DNA from: Furfurilactobacillus milii
Lineage (GTDB): Bacteria > Bacillota > Bacilli > Lactobacillales > Lactobacillaceae
Direction: 5' to 3'
DNA length: 34,197 nucleotides
Assembly (NCBI RefSeq): GCF_009863985.1
Contig: NZ_WEZT01000018.1
Coordinates: forward strand, 1-34,197
Part shown: piece by piece, positions 7,219 to 15,108 of the stretch
Layout of the letters: each line of letters begins with the position of its first letter
Numbering within the stretch: the first letter of the stretch is position 1
Program-made: the position numbers and the translations under genes
Notes under the pieces: generated by a model
Told to the model about the DNA's origin: nothing
The model's database searches: none
The model's input: only the letters and a program-made list of their open reading frames with translations

Positions 7219-7246
7219 CGTAAACGTTGTCACATCAATCGTTTAC
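7219..7246. promoter_or_regulatory. Possible operator: inverted repeat with cre-like half
   Basis: GTAAACG (7220-7226) and CGTTTAC (7240-7246) form a 7-bp inverted repeat with a 13-bp centre. CGTAAACGTTGTCA at 7219-7232 fits the CcpA cre consensus TGNNANCGNTNNCA except for the first base. It lies about 105 bp upstream of the candidate small RNA and 60 bp after the pseudogene. A regulatory role is inferred only. Confidence 0.3.
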
Positions 7247-7337
7247 AAACGTTAACACCGAAATTTCCGCGTTTCGCAACTATTTCATTAAGTCTTTTTA
7301 AGCTTACTTTTAGGTAACGTCGGTATATTATAAGCAT

Positions 7338-7455
7338 CGAAGGAGTTCATACCCCTCACTCCTCCGACGTAATGTATCTCCCCCCAGATATGTTAAGACT
7401 CTCTCTAGAATGATGGCTGACCTAGGATTCCCCGATCCTAGGTCAGTTTCTTTTT
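7338..7455 (+). ncRNA. Candidate C-rich trans-acting small RNA (about 118 nt)
   Basis: A -10-like TATTAT (7326-7331) is followed at the likely start point by a 5' hairpin (7337-7367; AGGAGT/ACTCCT with outer TCG/CGA) whose 11-nt loop contains ACCCC. The linker holds a run of six C at 7380-7385. A perfect 12-bp hairpin (7417-7428 with 7435-7446, loop TCCCCG) plus TTTCTTTTT forms a strong terminator. Three C-rich exposed segments that could pair with G-rich Shine-Dalgarno sequences recall RsaE/RoxS-type regulators. There is no ORF and no downstream same-strand gene. The -35 is weak (CTTACT). Structure seen; function inferred. Confidence 0.5.
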
Positions 7456-7476
7456 GTCTATTTTTATTGGCACGTC

Positions 7477-8028
7477 TTAAATTGAAAAGACTGGCAGAGA
7501 CCCCAGAACAGTAATATCATCCCTCGTTGCTGCTGTTCCCTCGGCCAAAATCGCACATTTACAAACAACATTGGCATCAACTTTAGCCATTAAATTTTCT
7601 GCTGCAGTCAATGAACCTCCAGTCGAAATCACATCGTCCACTAAGAGTATTCGTTTGTCAGTAAGTCGAAGAACATCATTACCATCTAGCACTAACGTTT
7701 GTGACTCATTTGTCGTAATTGACTTTACAGGAACACTTATTGGATGAGCCATGTACCCCTTTACACTTTTGCGAAGGACAACATAGTTCTTACGATGCGT
7801 TATTTTGCTTATTTCTTCGGCTAACGGAATACCTTTGCTTTCCATTGTGACGATTTCATCAAACGGTTCAGTTATTCGTTTGACAAGTTCAGCGGCTGCA
7901 TAACTAGCCATTTCTGTATCCCCGAGCAGAACAAACGATGCGATTGCAACAGTCGAACTAATCGGAATAATCGGCAACTTTCTTTTTAGAACCCCTATCG
8001 TAACTTCATAACTTTTTTCCATCCTCAT
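7477..8028 (-). CDS. Purine phosphoribosyltransferase-like protein (type I PRTase)
   Basis: A 183-residue type I phosphoribosyltransferase. The PRPP-binding loop ILLVDDVISTGGS is at about residues 127-139, the PPi loop region around MESKGIPLAEE at 62-72, and VVLRKSVKGYM at 83-93 matches adenine/xanthine PRTase-like proteins. It would convert an imported base and PRPP to the nucleotide. The start overlaps the permease stop in an ATGA arrangement (8025-8028), so the two are translationally coupled and probably act in sequence. The substrate (adenine, xanthine or another base) is not decided by the sequence. A second ATG two codons in is also possible. Confidence 0.8.
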   Translation of the reverse strand: MRMEKSYEVTIGVLKRKLPIIPISSTVAIASFVLLGDTEMASYAAAELVKRITEPFDEIVTMESKGIPLAEEISKITHRKNYVVLRKSVKGYMAHPISVPVKSITTNESQTLVLDGNDVLRLTDKRILLVDDVISTGGSLTAAENLMAKVDANVVCKCAILAEGTAATRDDITVLGSLPVFSI

Positions 8029-9101
8029 AACCCCAATCTGATTATTGGCAAAATAAATTTGAAAATGGCCCCTGTCAATAAGCCTGACATTGGATCAACT
8101 AATGCTGTGACAATCAATGTCAACGCGGAAACCGATGCACCAGATCCTTTCAACGCTAATGCAGCATTCTCTGGAAAAATAATCACGGCTCCCAAAATTA
8201 GCAGAAATCCTGCAATTGAAGCAGCTGGTACATATTTACCCAATCGTGGTAACCAACCGGAAAATAATAAAAGTGCCATTAGTAACATCATCAATATTCC
8301 AGAAACAACTGGTTCTGGTGCGCTTGCGGTCGCCGAAATAATACTTTCTACTGGCGCCCCACCAAGTAAACTCGTTCCCATATCAGCAAAGGCCTGAGTC
8401 CCCGTCAGAATATTCAGGTTCACCGGATTTGGCTTAATGCCTGTTAGCTGCCCAGTTAACAGCCCGTATGAAATGTTCGCGCCAATATTCAAACAAGCTA
8501 AGCTTAGCGCTCCCCGAATCACTCGCAGATTAACCATTGGTTTCAAGAAGTGAAAGCGCCGCTCTACAACGTATTGTGGCAGTTCCACCCGATAGTGAGT
8601 GCCATAAACGGCCACTAAGCTTGATGCAATGACGGATAAAACAATTGTCCAAACCAGGTCCTTCGTTAATAAATATGTCAGCACAGCAACGCCGACAGAA
8701 GTGCCACCAGCAATTCGTTCGTTTTTAACCATTGTCAAGCTGATCTTGCTAAGCATTAAACCAACGCCTGCCATCATACCCGCGATGATACCATTTCCTA
8801 AAACATGTACGATACTCGTTAAAGTACCTGTCAAACCAATAACTAACATAATGATGGAACCACCAAAAATGATCGACGACCGTTCTCGGTGTGTTTGACC
8901 TAAACGACTTAATAAGCCTAATGACTCGGCCTGAAATGAAATAGGCGCAACTGATCCGACTGCGCCATTCACTAATGCGCCAAAAACGAAGGAAAAGGAT
9001 GTTGGAAAAATGGCGAATCCCAGAGTCATGGCCATAATACCTTGCGGAATCCCATTCAGAACAACGCCCATTGCCGCCATTAAATCAGCCAACCAATGCA
9101 T
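8025..9101 (-). CDS. NCS2-like nucleobase permease
   Basis: A 358-residue, very hydrophobic membrane protein with about 10-12 helices. The segment MGVVLNGIPQGIMAMTLGFA and the small-residue-rich repeats resemble the NCS2/xanthine-uracil permease fold. It is shorter than typical NCS2 proteins (about 430-480 residues). The start at 9101 is preceded by GGGGG with 7-nt spacing. It lies 57 bp downstream of purH with no clear terminator between, and overlaps the phosphoribosyltransferase gene by 4 nt, so purine-base uptake is the best inference. The exact substrate is unknown. Confidence 0.75.
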   Translation of the reverse strand: MHWLADLMAAMGVVLNGIPQGIMAMTLGFAIFPTSFSFVFGALVNGAVGSVAPISFQAESLGLLSRLGQTHRERSSIIFGGSIIMLVIGLTGTLTSIVHVLGNGIIAGMMAGVGLMLSKISLTMVKNERIAGGTSVGVAVLTYLLTKDLVWTIVLSVIASSLVAVYGTHYRVELPQYVVERRFHFLKPMVNLRVIRGALSLACLNIGANISYGLLTGQLTGIKPNPVNLNILTGTQAFADMGTSLLGGAPVESIISATASAPEPVVSGILMMLLMALLLFSGWLPRLGKYVPAASIAGFLLILGAVIIFPENAALALKGSGASVSALTLIVTALVDPMSGLLTGAIFKFILPIIRLGL

Positions 9102-9158
9102 GTAAATACCCCCGGATTATCATTCTGTATGTTTGGCGTAATGATATCAGACCATAAA

Positions 9159-10679
9159 CTAGTGTCGAAAATGCCGAACACCTGTCGTCACCATTGCAAT
9201 GCCAAGTTCGTTGGCCTTATCAATAGAATCTTGATCACGGATGCTACCACCCGGTTGAATTATTGCATGAATACCATGCTTAGCCGCATATTCAACACAG
9301 TCGTCCATCGGGAAAAAGGCATCACTAGCTAACACGGCCTCGTTAAATCGAGGCTGTTTTTTTGCGGCGCTAATAGCTAGTTCCACTGAACCAATACGAT
9401 TCATTTGGCCGCAACCAATGCCCAATGTCTGATCAGCAGTAGCTACAACGATGGCATTACTCTTAACATGTTTCACAACAGTTTGTGCAAACTGAAGCGC
9501 TTTTAGTTCTGCCTCAGTTGGCTGAATTTCTGTTACAACGGTCATATCAGTAATTGCTTCAGTCTGAAGATCTTTATTTTGTAAAAGCAACCCACCTGTT
9601 ACAGAAATCGCCTCAAGTTCACCTGGTTGTGCTTTTCCTAATCCGATAGTTAGCAATCTGACGTTCTTTTTCTTAGCCAAAATTGCATAAGCATCATCAT
9701 CAAACGCAGGCGCCATGATAATTTCTAGAAACAAGGCGTGCATCTTTGTCGCTGTGGCGAGGTCGACCGATCTATTCAGCGCAACAATGCCACCAAAAAT
9801 CGACATTTTATCTGCACTGTATGCTTTGTCCCATGCCTGCTCGATATCATCTCCGAGACCAATGCCACACGGATTCATATGTTTGACGGCCACCACTGCT
9901 GGTCGATCAAATTCACTAAGTGCGGATAAAGCTGCGTCAGCGTCTTTAATATTATTGTAGGAAAGTTCTTTACCATGAAGCTGGTTAGCAGATGCAAGAC
10001 TTATTTTCGAAGGATATTCCTTTGTATAAAAAGCAGCTTGTTGATGTGCATTTTCACCATAACGAAGAGCTTGGCGCTTCTGATAAGTCATCGTTAATTT
10101 TTCTGGGAAGGGTTCAGGATTTAGATAATGTGCAATAGCTGCATCGTAGGCGGCAGTAATGGAAAAAACTTTTGCTGCCAGCTGACCGCGTAACGTCGCA
10201 TCTTCGGACTTAATGCCGCTCAGTACGGCTGAATAATCGCTCGGATCTGCAACAGCCCAAACATCTTTAGCGTTCTTCGCGGCCGCCCTCAGTGCCGTCG
10301 GACCACCAATATCAATTTGCTCAATTGCTTCGGTATGTGAAACACCCGGTCGATTTATCGTTTCAGAAAATGGATATAGATTGATGCACACAACGTCAAT
10401 CGGTTCAATATCGTTTTCAGACAACGTTTGCATGTGTTCAGCTTTATCGCGCTGCGCAAGAATTCCTGCATGAATGCGGGGATGGAGCGTTTTAACCCTT
10501 CCATCAAGCATTTCAGGAAATTTTGTCACTGACTCTACGCTAATAACTGGCACCCCAGCGGAGCTTAGATGACGTGCAGTACCGCCTGTTGAAACAATTT
10601 CAAAACCCAAGTCAACCAAACCACTGGCAAAATCCACAACTCCTGTTTTATTGAATACACTAATCAATGCACGTTTCAC
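9159..10679 (-). CDS. purH: Bifunctional AICAR transformylase/IMP cyclohydrolase PurH
   Basis: A 506-residue PurH, which catalyses the last two steps of de novo IMP synthesis. The N-terminal MGS-like cyclohydrolase domain (about 1-145) contains [21 protein letters not shown] and [16 protein letters not shown]. The C-terminal transformylase domain has the catalytic KHMNPCG (usually KHTNPCG) and ends with [13 protein letters not shown] and TTGVRHF. The length is normal. The GTG start at 10679 has AAGGAG 9 nt upstream. It is separated from the rest of the pur pathway here and instead heads a putative operon with a base permease and a phosphoribosyltransferase. Confidence 0.97.
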   Translation of the reverse strand: MKRALISVFNKTGVVDFASGLVDLGFEIVSTGGTARHLSSAGVPVISVESVTKFPEMLDGRVKTLHPRIHAGILAQRDKAEHMQTLSENDIEPIDVVCINLYPFSETINRPGVSHTEAIEQIDIGGPTALRAAAKNAKDVWAVADPSDYSAVLSGIKSEDATLRGQLAAKVFSITAAYDAAIAHYLNPEPFPEKLTMTYQKRQALRYGENAHQQAAFYTKEYPSKISLASANQLHGKELSYNNIKDADAALSALSEFDRPAVVAVKHMNPCGIGLGDDIEQAWDKAYSADKMSIFGGIVALNRSVDLATATKMHALFLEIIMAPAFDDDAYAILAKKKNVRLLTIGLGKAQPGELEAISVTGGLLLQNKDLQTEAITDMTVVTEIQPTEAELKALQFAQTVVKHVKSNAIVVATADQTLGIGCGQMNRIGSVELAISAAKKQPRFNEAVLASDAFFPMDDCVEYAAKHGIHAIIQPGGSIRDQDSIDKANELGIAMVTTGVRHFRH

Positions 10680-10742
10680 CTTAATATCTCCTTATCATCA
10701 AATGAGTGACTAACCTTTCTAATTAATTTCAAACATTTAAAT

Positions 10743-10873
10743 AAAGTTCGTGTTTATAAAAGCATCCGCTAACTCGTTTCCAAGTTAATAGAGGAATTCT
10801 ATCATTGCACATTTCTTAAATCAACGATAAATATTAACTATTACGTTAGGTATTAATTGTATAGTTCGTATTT
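10743..10873 (-). promoter_or_regulatory. purH promoter with PurR-like boxes
   Basis: This covers most of the 311-bp gap between purH and the SDR gene. On the minus strand, -35 TTGATT (10819-10824) and -10 TAGAAT (10796-10801) have an exact 17-bp spacer. A PurBox-like site, AAATACGAACTAT, lies upstream at 10861-10873 (one mismatch to AWWWCCGAACWWT). A degenerate inverted partner (10829-10841, three mismatches) puts the cores 30 bp apart, as at the nucleoside hydrolase. A further single site, AAACACGAACTTT, is in the leader at 10743-10755 (two mismatches). Leader length is about 110 nt; no purine riboswitch core was recognised. PurR control is inferred. Confidence 0.6.
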
Positions 10874-10990
10874 TACAAATATATTAATTGTTATGATTCT
10901 ATTTTTATTGGTTACCAAAAAGTGCCTACTTGTTCTTTAACTGAGAACCAACTAACCTGATGATTGAAAAAAGACAGGAGATTATGACAT

Positions 10991-11785
10991 ATGGATTTAC
11001 AATTAACGCACAAAATCGCTCTCGTAACAGGTTCAACCAAGGGAATTGGTAAGGCTATTGCTACTGAATTAGCTCGGGAAGGGGCCACGGTTATTATCAA
11101 TGGCCGCAGTCAGAAGAGTGTTTCAACGGCAATCAGCGACATTACCGAAGCTGTCCCAGATGCTTCTTTGCAACCGGCACCGTTTGATCTAACAACATCT
11201 GACGGTCGCACAGCATTGGAAGAAAAGTTTCCAACTCTGGACATCCTTATCAACAACCTAGGTATTTTTGGCACCATGGATTATTTCGACATCGATGATG
11301 AAACTTGGAATAGCTACTTTAACACCAACGTTTTAAGCGCTAATGACCTCGTGAAATTTTATTTACCAGGGCTGATGAAAGCTGATTTCGGTCGGGTTAT
11401 CTTTATCGCTAGTGAGGCCGCCATCATGCCATCCCCAGAAATGCCGCAATATAGTATGACTAAGGCCATGCAACTGAATCTATCCAAAAGCTTAGCCAAC
11501 GTCACTCGTGGTACTAACGTTACGGTAAACACCGTTATGCCAGGGTCCACACTGACTGAGGGCGTGGTCGATTTTATTAACGATTTGTACCCTGACCCAA
11601 CGCAAACGTTTGAAGAAAAAGAACGTGAATACATGGCCAAGAATCGACCAACATCAACGCTTGGCCGACTCATTCGCCCAGAAGAAATTGGCAAACTTGT
11701 CACCCTTGTCGCTAGTCCTGCCGTTGGTGGCTTTAGTGGCAACGCTATCCGTATGGACGGCGGGATCGTGCCAACGATATTCTAA
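10991..11785 (+). CDS. Short-chain dehydrogenase/reductase
   Basis: A 264-residue classical SDR oxidoreductase. The NAD(P)-binding glycine motif TGSTKGIGKA is at residues 14-23, NNLG (the NNAG motif) near 94, the catalytic Ser in FIASEAA and the catalytic YSMTK near 154-158. The C-terminus (GGFSGNAIRMDGGI) is the usual conserved turn. Arg in NGRSQKS after strand 2 hints at NADP(H) but does not prove it. AGGAG lies 10 nt before the ATG. The substrate is unknown and the flanking genes do not suggest a pathway. The divergent gap to purH has no recognised promoter on this strand. Confidence 0.88.
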   Translation: MDLQLTHKIALVTGSTKGIGKAIATELAREGATVIINGRSQKSVSTAISDITEAVPDASLQPAPFDLTTSDGRTALEEKFPTLDILINNLGIFGTMDYFDIDDETWNSYFNTNVLSANDLVKFYLPGLMKADFGRVIFIASEAAIMPSPEMPQYSMTKAMQLNLSKSLANVTRGTNVTVNTVMPGSTLTEGVVDFINDLYPDPTQTFEEKEREYMAKNRPTSTLGRLIRPEEIGKLVTLVASPAVGGFSGNAIRMDGGIVPTIF

Positions 11786-11856
11786 TCACAGTGGGCGAGG
11801 TGCACGTTTTGCGGTACAATTAACCGAACGTTTTAATGAAACCGTGAAGAAAGTGA

Positions 11857-12180
11857 GTGCTGCTCGTGTATTATTTTCTTGCTCAGTTACTGGCCGTTGG
11901 CTATGTCGCTGCTTGTCTGGTAACCACTGTCAAAGCATATTCTGACCCCAAAGTGTCTACTCACATTGCGATGTGGTGGTCCGCCGTAACTATCGTAATG
12001 GCACTCACGCTTGCCAGTTGGGTCTTTCTTGTCGTCGGCAGTCTCGCCTCACTTGAATTGGCTTATCAAACGGACCGGTTCAAGGGTCTCATTCGTTGGT
12101 GGCCATTAATTGGTCGAACAGCCTACGTTGTGGTAACCATCGCGCTTTACCTTCGTTTTGGTGTACCAAACTTTAAATAG
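11857..12180 (+). CDS. Small hypothetical membrane protein
   Basis: Up to 107 residues with three probable transmembrane helices (about 3-25, 38-65 and 88-103) and a short charged loop YQTDRFKGLIRWW between the last two. I do not recognise the family. The start is uncertain: the GTG at 11857 has a weak GAAGAAAG upstream, and a GTG three codons later is possible. It follows the SDR gene by 71 nt on the same strand and ends 4 nt before a strong bidirectional terminator, which supports a real gene that may be co-transcribed with the SDR. Confidence 0.6.
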   Translation: MLLVYYFLAQLLAVGYVAACLVTTVKAYSDPKVSTHIAMWWSAVTIVMALTLASWVFLVVGSLASLELAYQTDRFKGLIRWWPLIGRTAYVVVTIALYLRFGVPNFK

Positions 12181-12184
12181 TCTA

Positions 12185-12228
12185 AAAAGCCTGATTTCTC
12201 ACAGTATTGGTTGAGAAATCAGGCTTTT
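12185..12228. terminator. Bidirectional rho-independent terminator
   Basis: Arms at 12185-12201 and 12212-12228 are a perfect 17-bp inverted repeat (AAAAGCCTGATTTCTCA and its complement) around a 10-nt loop. The A and T ends serve both the small membrane protein gene (+) and the converging MFS gene (-). Confidence 0.88.
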
Positions 12229-12273
12229 GAATTTAACTCATATTGTTACACGTGAAACTAAAATTTTTTCTGC

Positions 12274-13653
12274 CTAGTCATTATCTGGAATTTCCTTCGC
12301 ATTTTGCAAACGAAAGGCCTGCGTCACTGCAACCAGTAATAGACACAAGCAAATGCCGAAACCGACTTGAATCCCGACTCGCGAGTTTGGTACATGTAAA
12401 CGGGCATCAGTAATCGTAATAGCAGCCACAATTAATGCCGTTCCCATCGTTGCGGCTACCTGACGTAATGTATTAAAAATTGCGACACCATCGGGAAGTT
12501 GCGCTCGTTTAAGATAAACTAACGAATGCGTTTGTAACGGAATCAGCATCAGTACCAAACCTGACTGTCGAACCGCCTGTCCTAACGTCACCATCCAAAT
12601 CGATGACTGTGCACCAATCAACATTTGTAACAGCGTTCCACAAAGGTCAATTGTAAGTCCGATGAGCACTAAATGTTTGATTTTGAAACGATCATAAAAT
12701 TTGCCACTGGTAGACGACATAAAGCCGGTAATTAGTGCCCCAGGTAAAATAACCAGTCCAGACACGAGCGGGCTCCTATGCATGCTATTTTGGACAAGCA
12801 GCGGTAATAAGATCGTATTACCATACATTGTCGCGATAATCAGTGAATTAATCACTAGTGCAAACGTAAATTGACGTGTTTTAAAAACGTTAAGGTTTAC
12901 CAGCGGTTGCTTCGTTCGCAATTGTAACCAAACGAATAATAGCCAGAAAACTATCGCTGCTACTAAGGATAAGCTAATCAGTAACCCTTCTCCCGACAGC
13001 AACTGGCTGACGTTTGATAATGCCCACAATAAGAACCATAGGCCTAAACTAATCAGCATTAACCCTCGGTAGTCAAAGGACAACGCCAAGCTATGCGACT
13101 CTGCTGGTAACGCCTTAAATGCCACAACCAACACGCCTGCCAAAAATGGAATTAGTAAGATAAATAAATACCGCCAAGAGAAGTAGGTCAAAATGATGCC
13201 TGACAGTGTCGGACCAATAATGGGCGAAAAATTGAATGCCAATCCGATAAAGCCCATCACTGACCCCTGCTTACCTTTGGGCGCATAACGAATCGCCATG
13301 ACATTTACCAGCGGCACCATGACACCTGCTCCAACGGCCTGAATCATGCGTGCAAACACGACCAGCCAAAAAGATGGTGCCATCGAGCCCAGAATCGTCC
13401 CCACCAAAAAAACACTGGTGAAACCAAGAAACAGCCGTCTAAATGAAAACCGTTTAATTAAATAGGCACTAACTGGAATCATCAGTGCGTTAATTAGCAT
13501 ATAACCATTGCTAACCCATTGGACTTGTTCGGCTGTAACGTGAAACGTCCGCATTAAAATTGGCAATGCAATGTTCATCAGTGTGGAGCATAGTAAGCTC
13601 CAAAAAGCACCAAAGGTTAAAATCGTCAGTGAAATTTTTTCTTGTCGTCGCAA
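12274..13653 (-). CDS. MFS drug:proton antiporter, DHA2 (EmrB/QacA-like)
   Basis: A 459-residue multi-helix transporter consistent with the 14-helix DHA2 group of the major facilitator superfamily. Typical parts are MNIALPILMRTF in helix 1, a motif-A-like loop (YLIKRFSFRRLF) between helices 2 and 3, ARMIQAVGAGVMVPL in helix 4 and the motif-C antiporter signature SPIIGPTLSG in helix 5. Such proteins usually export hydrophobic or cationic toxic compounds with proton motive force; the substrate here is unknown. I accept the TTG start at 13653 because GAGGAG precedes it by about 9 nt. No adjacent regulator is present. Confidence 0.87.
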   Translation of the reverse strand: MRRQEKISLTILTFGAFWSLLCSTLMNIALPILMRTFHVTAEQVQWVSNGYMLINALMIPVSAYLIKRFSFRRLFLGFTSVFLVGTILGSMAPSFWLVVFARMIQAVGAGVMVPLVNVMAIRYAPKGKQGSVMGFIGLAFNFSPIIGPTLSGIILTYFSWRYLFILLIPFLAGVLVVAFKALPAESHSLALSFDYRGLMLISLGLWFLLWALSNVSQLLSGEGLLISLSLVAAIVFWLLFVWLQLRTKQPLVNLNVFKTRQFTFALVINSLIIATMYGNTILLPLLVQNSMHRSPLVSGLVILPGALITGFMSSTSGKFYDRFKIKHLVLIGLTIDLCGTLLQMLIGAQSSIWMVTLGQAVRQSGLVLMLIPLQTHSLVYLKRAQLPDGVAIFNTLRQVAATMGTALIVAAITITDARLHVPNSRVGIQVGFGICLCLLLVAVTQAFRLQNAKEIPDND

Positions 13654-13747
13654 CTACACAATCTCCTCGAATATAAGCATAATTATATTTATTGTACGTG
13701 GTTCTGACCTCAAATTCACTGACAATTCTGGAAATAGTGCTATAAAC

Positions 13748-13787
13748 ACAATTGGCGGCGACTCTATTCAGAGTTGCTGCCAATTGT
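13748..13787 (-). terminator. Terminator-like hairpin after the DHA1-type MFS gene
   Basis: An inverted repeat, ACAATTGGC...GCCAATTGT with two A-C mismatches further in and a 6-nt loop, lies 25 nt past the stop of the MFS gene at 13813. The T tract on the minus strand is weak, so efficiency is uncertain. Confidence 0.5.
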
Positions 13788-13812
13788 TTGAGTATTTATT
13801 TTTTAGCCAAAT

Positions 13813-15006
13813 TTAATACTGCGTCGTTTTATGATACATCAATCGACGAATGACAATCACCATGATCCATGTTAACGCAATGGCAACTGCCGCAAAGCCA
13901 AACAAAAATTTGTATGAAGTTGCATCAATTAGGACACCACCTAGAAGTGGACCAATCGCCCGACCAGCAGCGGCGGATGCATTAACAGCACCTTGGTATT
14001 TCCCCTTCACATCTAATGGGGTCAACTGATTGACGATCGCCGGAATCGCTGGAAAGGCCGTCGCTTCGCCAAGTGTTAATACAGCAATGGCAAGGACAAA
14101 CCCAATATACTGTTTAACAAAGAGCAGAATAACAAATGATATTGCAACTGCGGCAATTCCGGGGATGATTTGATAATATGGATTGCGAATGCGATCGCCA
14201 AGAAAATTGACGCCCATTTGAAAGACAAGAATAAGCCCGGCGTTGATCGTCCATAACAAACTGTATTTTGTCAGTGGAATCCCTTGATCAGTCATATAAA
14301 CTGCCATGTTTGATGTCCATTGTTCATACATAATCCAAATGACAATCAGTGTAGCGAAGAACGTCCAGATGATAATCAAATTAGGTTTAGGCAACTTGAT
14401 TTTGCTCTTAGTCTGCTTGGCGTGGGCAGCATGGGCCCGTACACTATCTACATTAAATTGAGTCATCGCGATGAAGAAGTAGGCCGCATACATTGCCGCT
14501 GTGATAATGAATAGATATTGAACGCCGTGTTCATAAACAAAACCAACCATCATGGTTCCAAAGACAACCCCAAGGTTTTGCATAAAGTAGATCATGTTGA
14601 ACACATATCGACCATCACGACTTTTAATGGTTGTTCCCAAAGAATTAATCAGCGTGATCAAAAGCCCACTACCAAAGCCCATAAATACAAGACCTATTGG
14701 AAAGGCCGGCCACCCATGCCAAAAGATCAAGAAGGCCGTGGCAATAAACTCATAAACTGTCGCAATCAACGTCAGCTTATAAGCATCAACACGATCAAAC
14801 AGCCAGCCACCTAAATAAGCACCAATGATATTTGCAGTTGAGTTAAACAACAATACGAGACCAACAACTGTCAATGATTCATGAAGAGCATCATGAATAT
14901 AGATGGTTGTCAGTGGCCAAATAAAACTTTGTCCCATATTGTTGAGCAGCCCGGCAACTAATAACCACGGCAGCTTAATTTCTTTCCCAGTAACTTGTTG
15001 TTGCAT
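13813..15006 (-). CDS. MFS transporter, DHA1-like
   Basis: A 397-residue, 12-helix major facilitator. The motif-A loop GGWLFDRVDAYKL between helices 2 and 3 and the glycine/alanine-rich GAVNASAAAGRAIGPLLGGVL (motif-C-like, helix 11) are typical; a basic central loop (HAAHAKQTKSKIKLPKP) separates the two halves. I chose the ATG at 15006, preceded by GGAGG at 8-nt spacing, over a longer frame from a TTG at 15021 that would overlap this RBS. Substrate unknown; a multidrug or metabolite exporter is most likely from the family. It follows dnaB after a hairpin. Confidence 0.85.
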   Translation of the reverse strand: MQQQVTGKEIKLPWLLVAGLLNNMGQSFIWPLTTIYIHDALHESLTVVGLVLLFNSTANIIGAYLGGWLFDRVDAYKLTLIATVYEFIATAFLIFWHGWPAFPIGLVFMGFGSGLLITLINSLGTTIKSRDGRYVFNMIYFMQNLGVVFGTMMVGFVYEHGVQYLFIITAAMYAAYFFIAMTQFNVDSVRAHAAHAKQTKSKIKLPKPNLIIIWTFFATLIVIWIMYEQWTSNMAVYMTDQGIPLTKYSLLWTINAGLILVFQMGVNFLGDRIRNPYYQIIPGIAAVAISFVILLFVKQYIGFVLAIAVLTLGEATAFPAIPAIVNQLTPLDVKGKYQGAVNASAAAGRAIGPLLGGVLIDATSYKFLFGFAAVAIALTWIMVIVIRRLMYHKTTQY

Positions 15007-15057
15007 CGGTCTTCCCTCCAAATTTATTTCCTCGGAAATAATGATTGATTAATACTG

Positions 15058-15097
15058 ATAAACGGGTGTACATCGTCATCGATGCACGCCCGTTTAT
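15058..15097 (-). terminator. Hairpin between dnaB and the MFS gene
   Basis: A near-perfect inverted repeat (ATAAACGGG...CCCGTTTAT with wobbles inside, loop about 4 nt) lies 11 nt past the dnaB stop. It has no clear T run on either strand, so it may be a weak terminator or an mRNA 3' stabiliser. Confidence 0.5.
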
Positions 15098-15108
15098 TGG
15101 TTGTCACT

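Noticed and set aside
9102-9158. Terminator between purH and the permease
   Set aside because: ATCATT/AATGAT can pair, but the loop is long and no T tract follows; co-transcription is more likely.
11820-11832. PurBox-like TTAACCGAACGTT before the small membrane protein gene
   Set aside because: Two mismatches to consensus, no partner at the 30-bp spacing and no purine-related gene; likely chance.
13511-13783. 90-codon minus-strand frame upstream of the DHA2 transporter
   Set aside because: Overlaps the transporter start in a different frame and covers the terminator hairpin; no recognisable protein.
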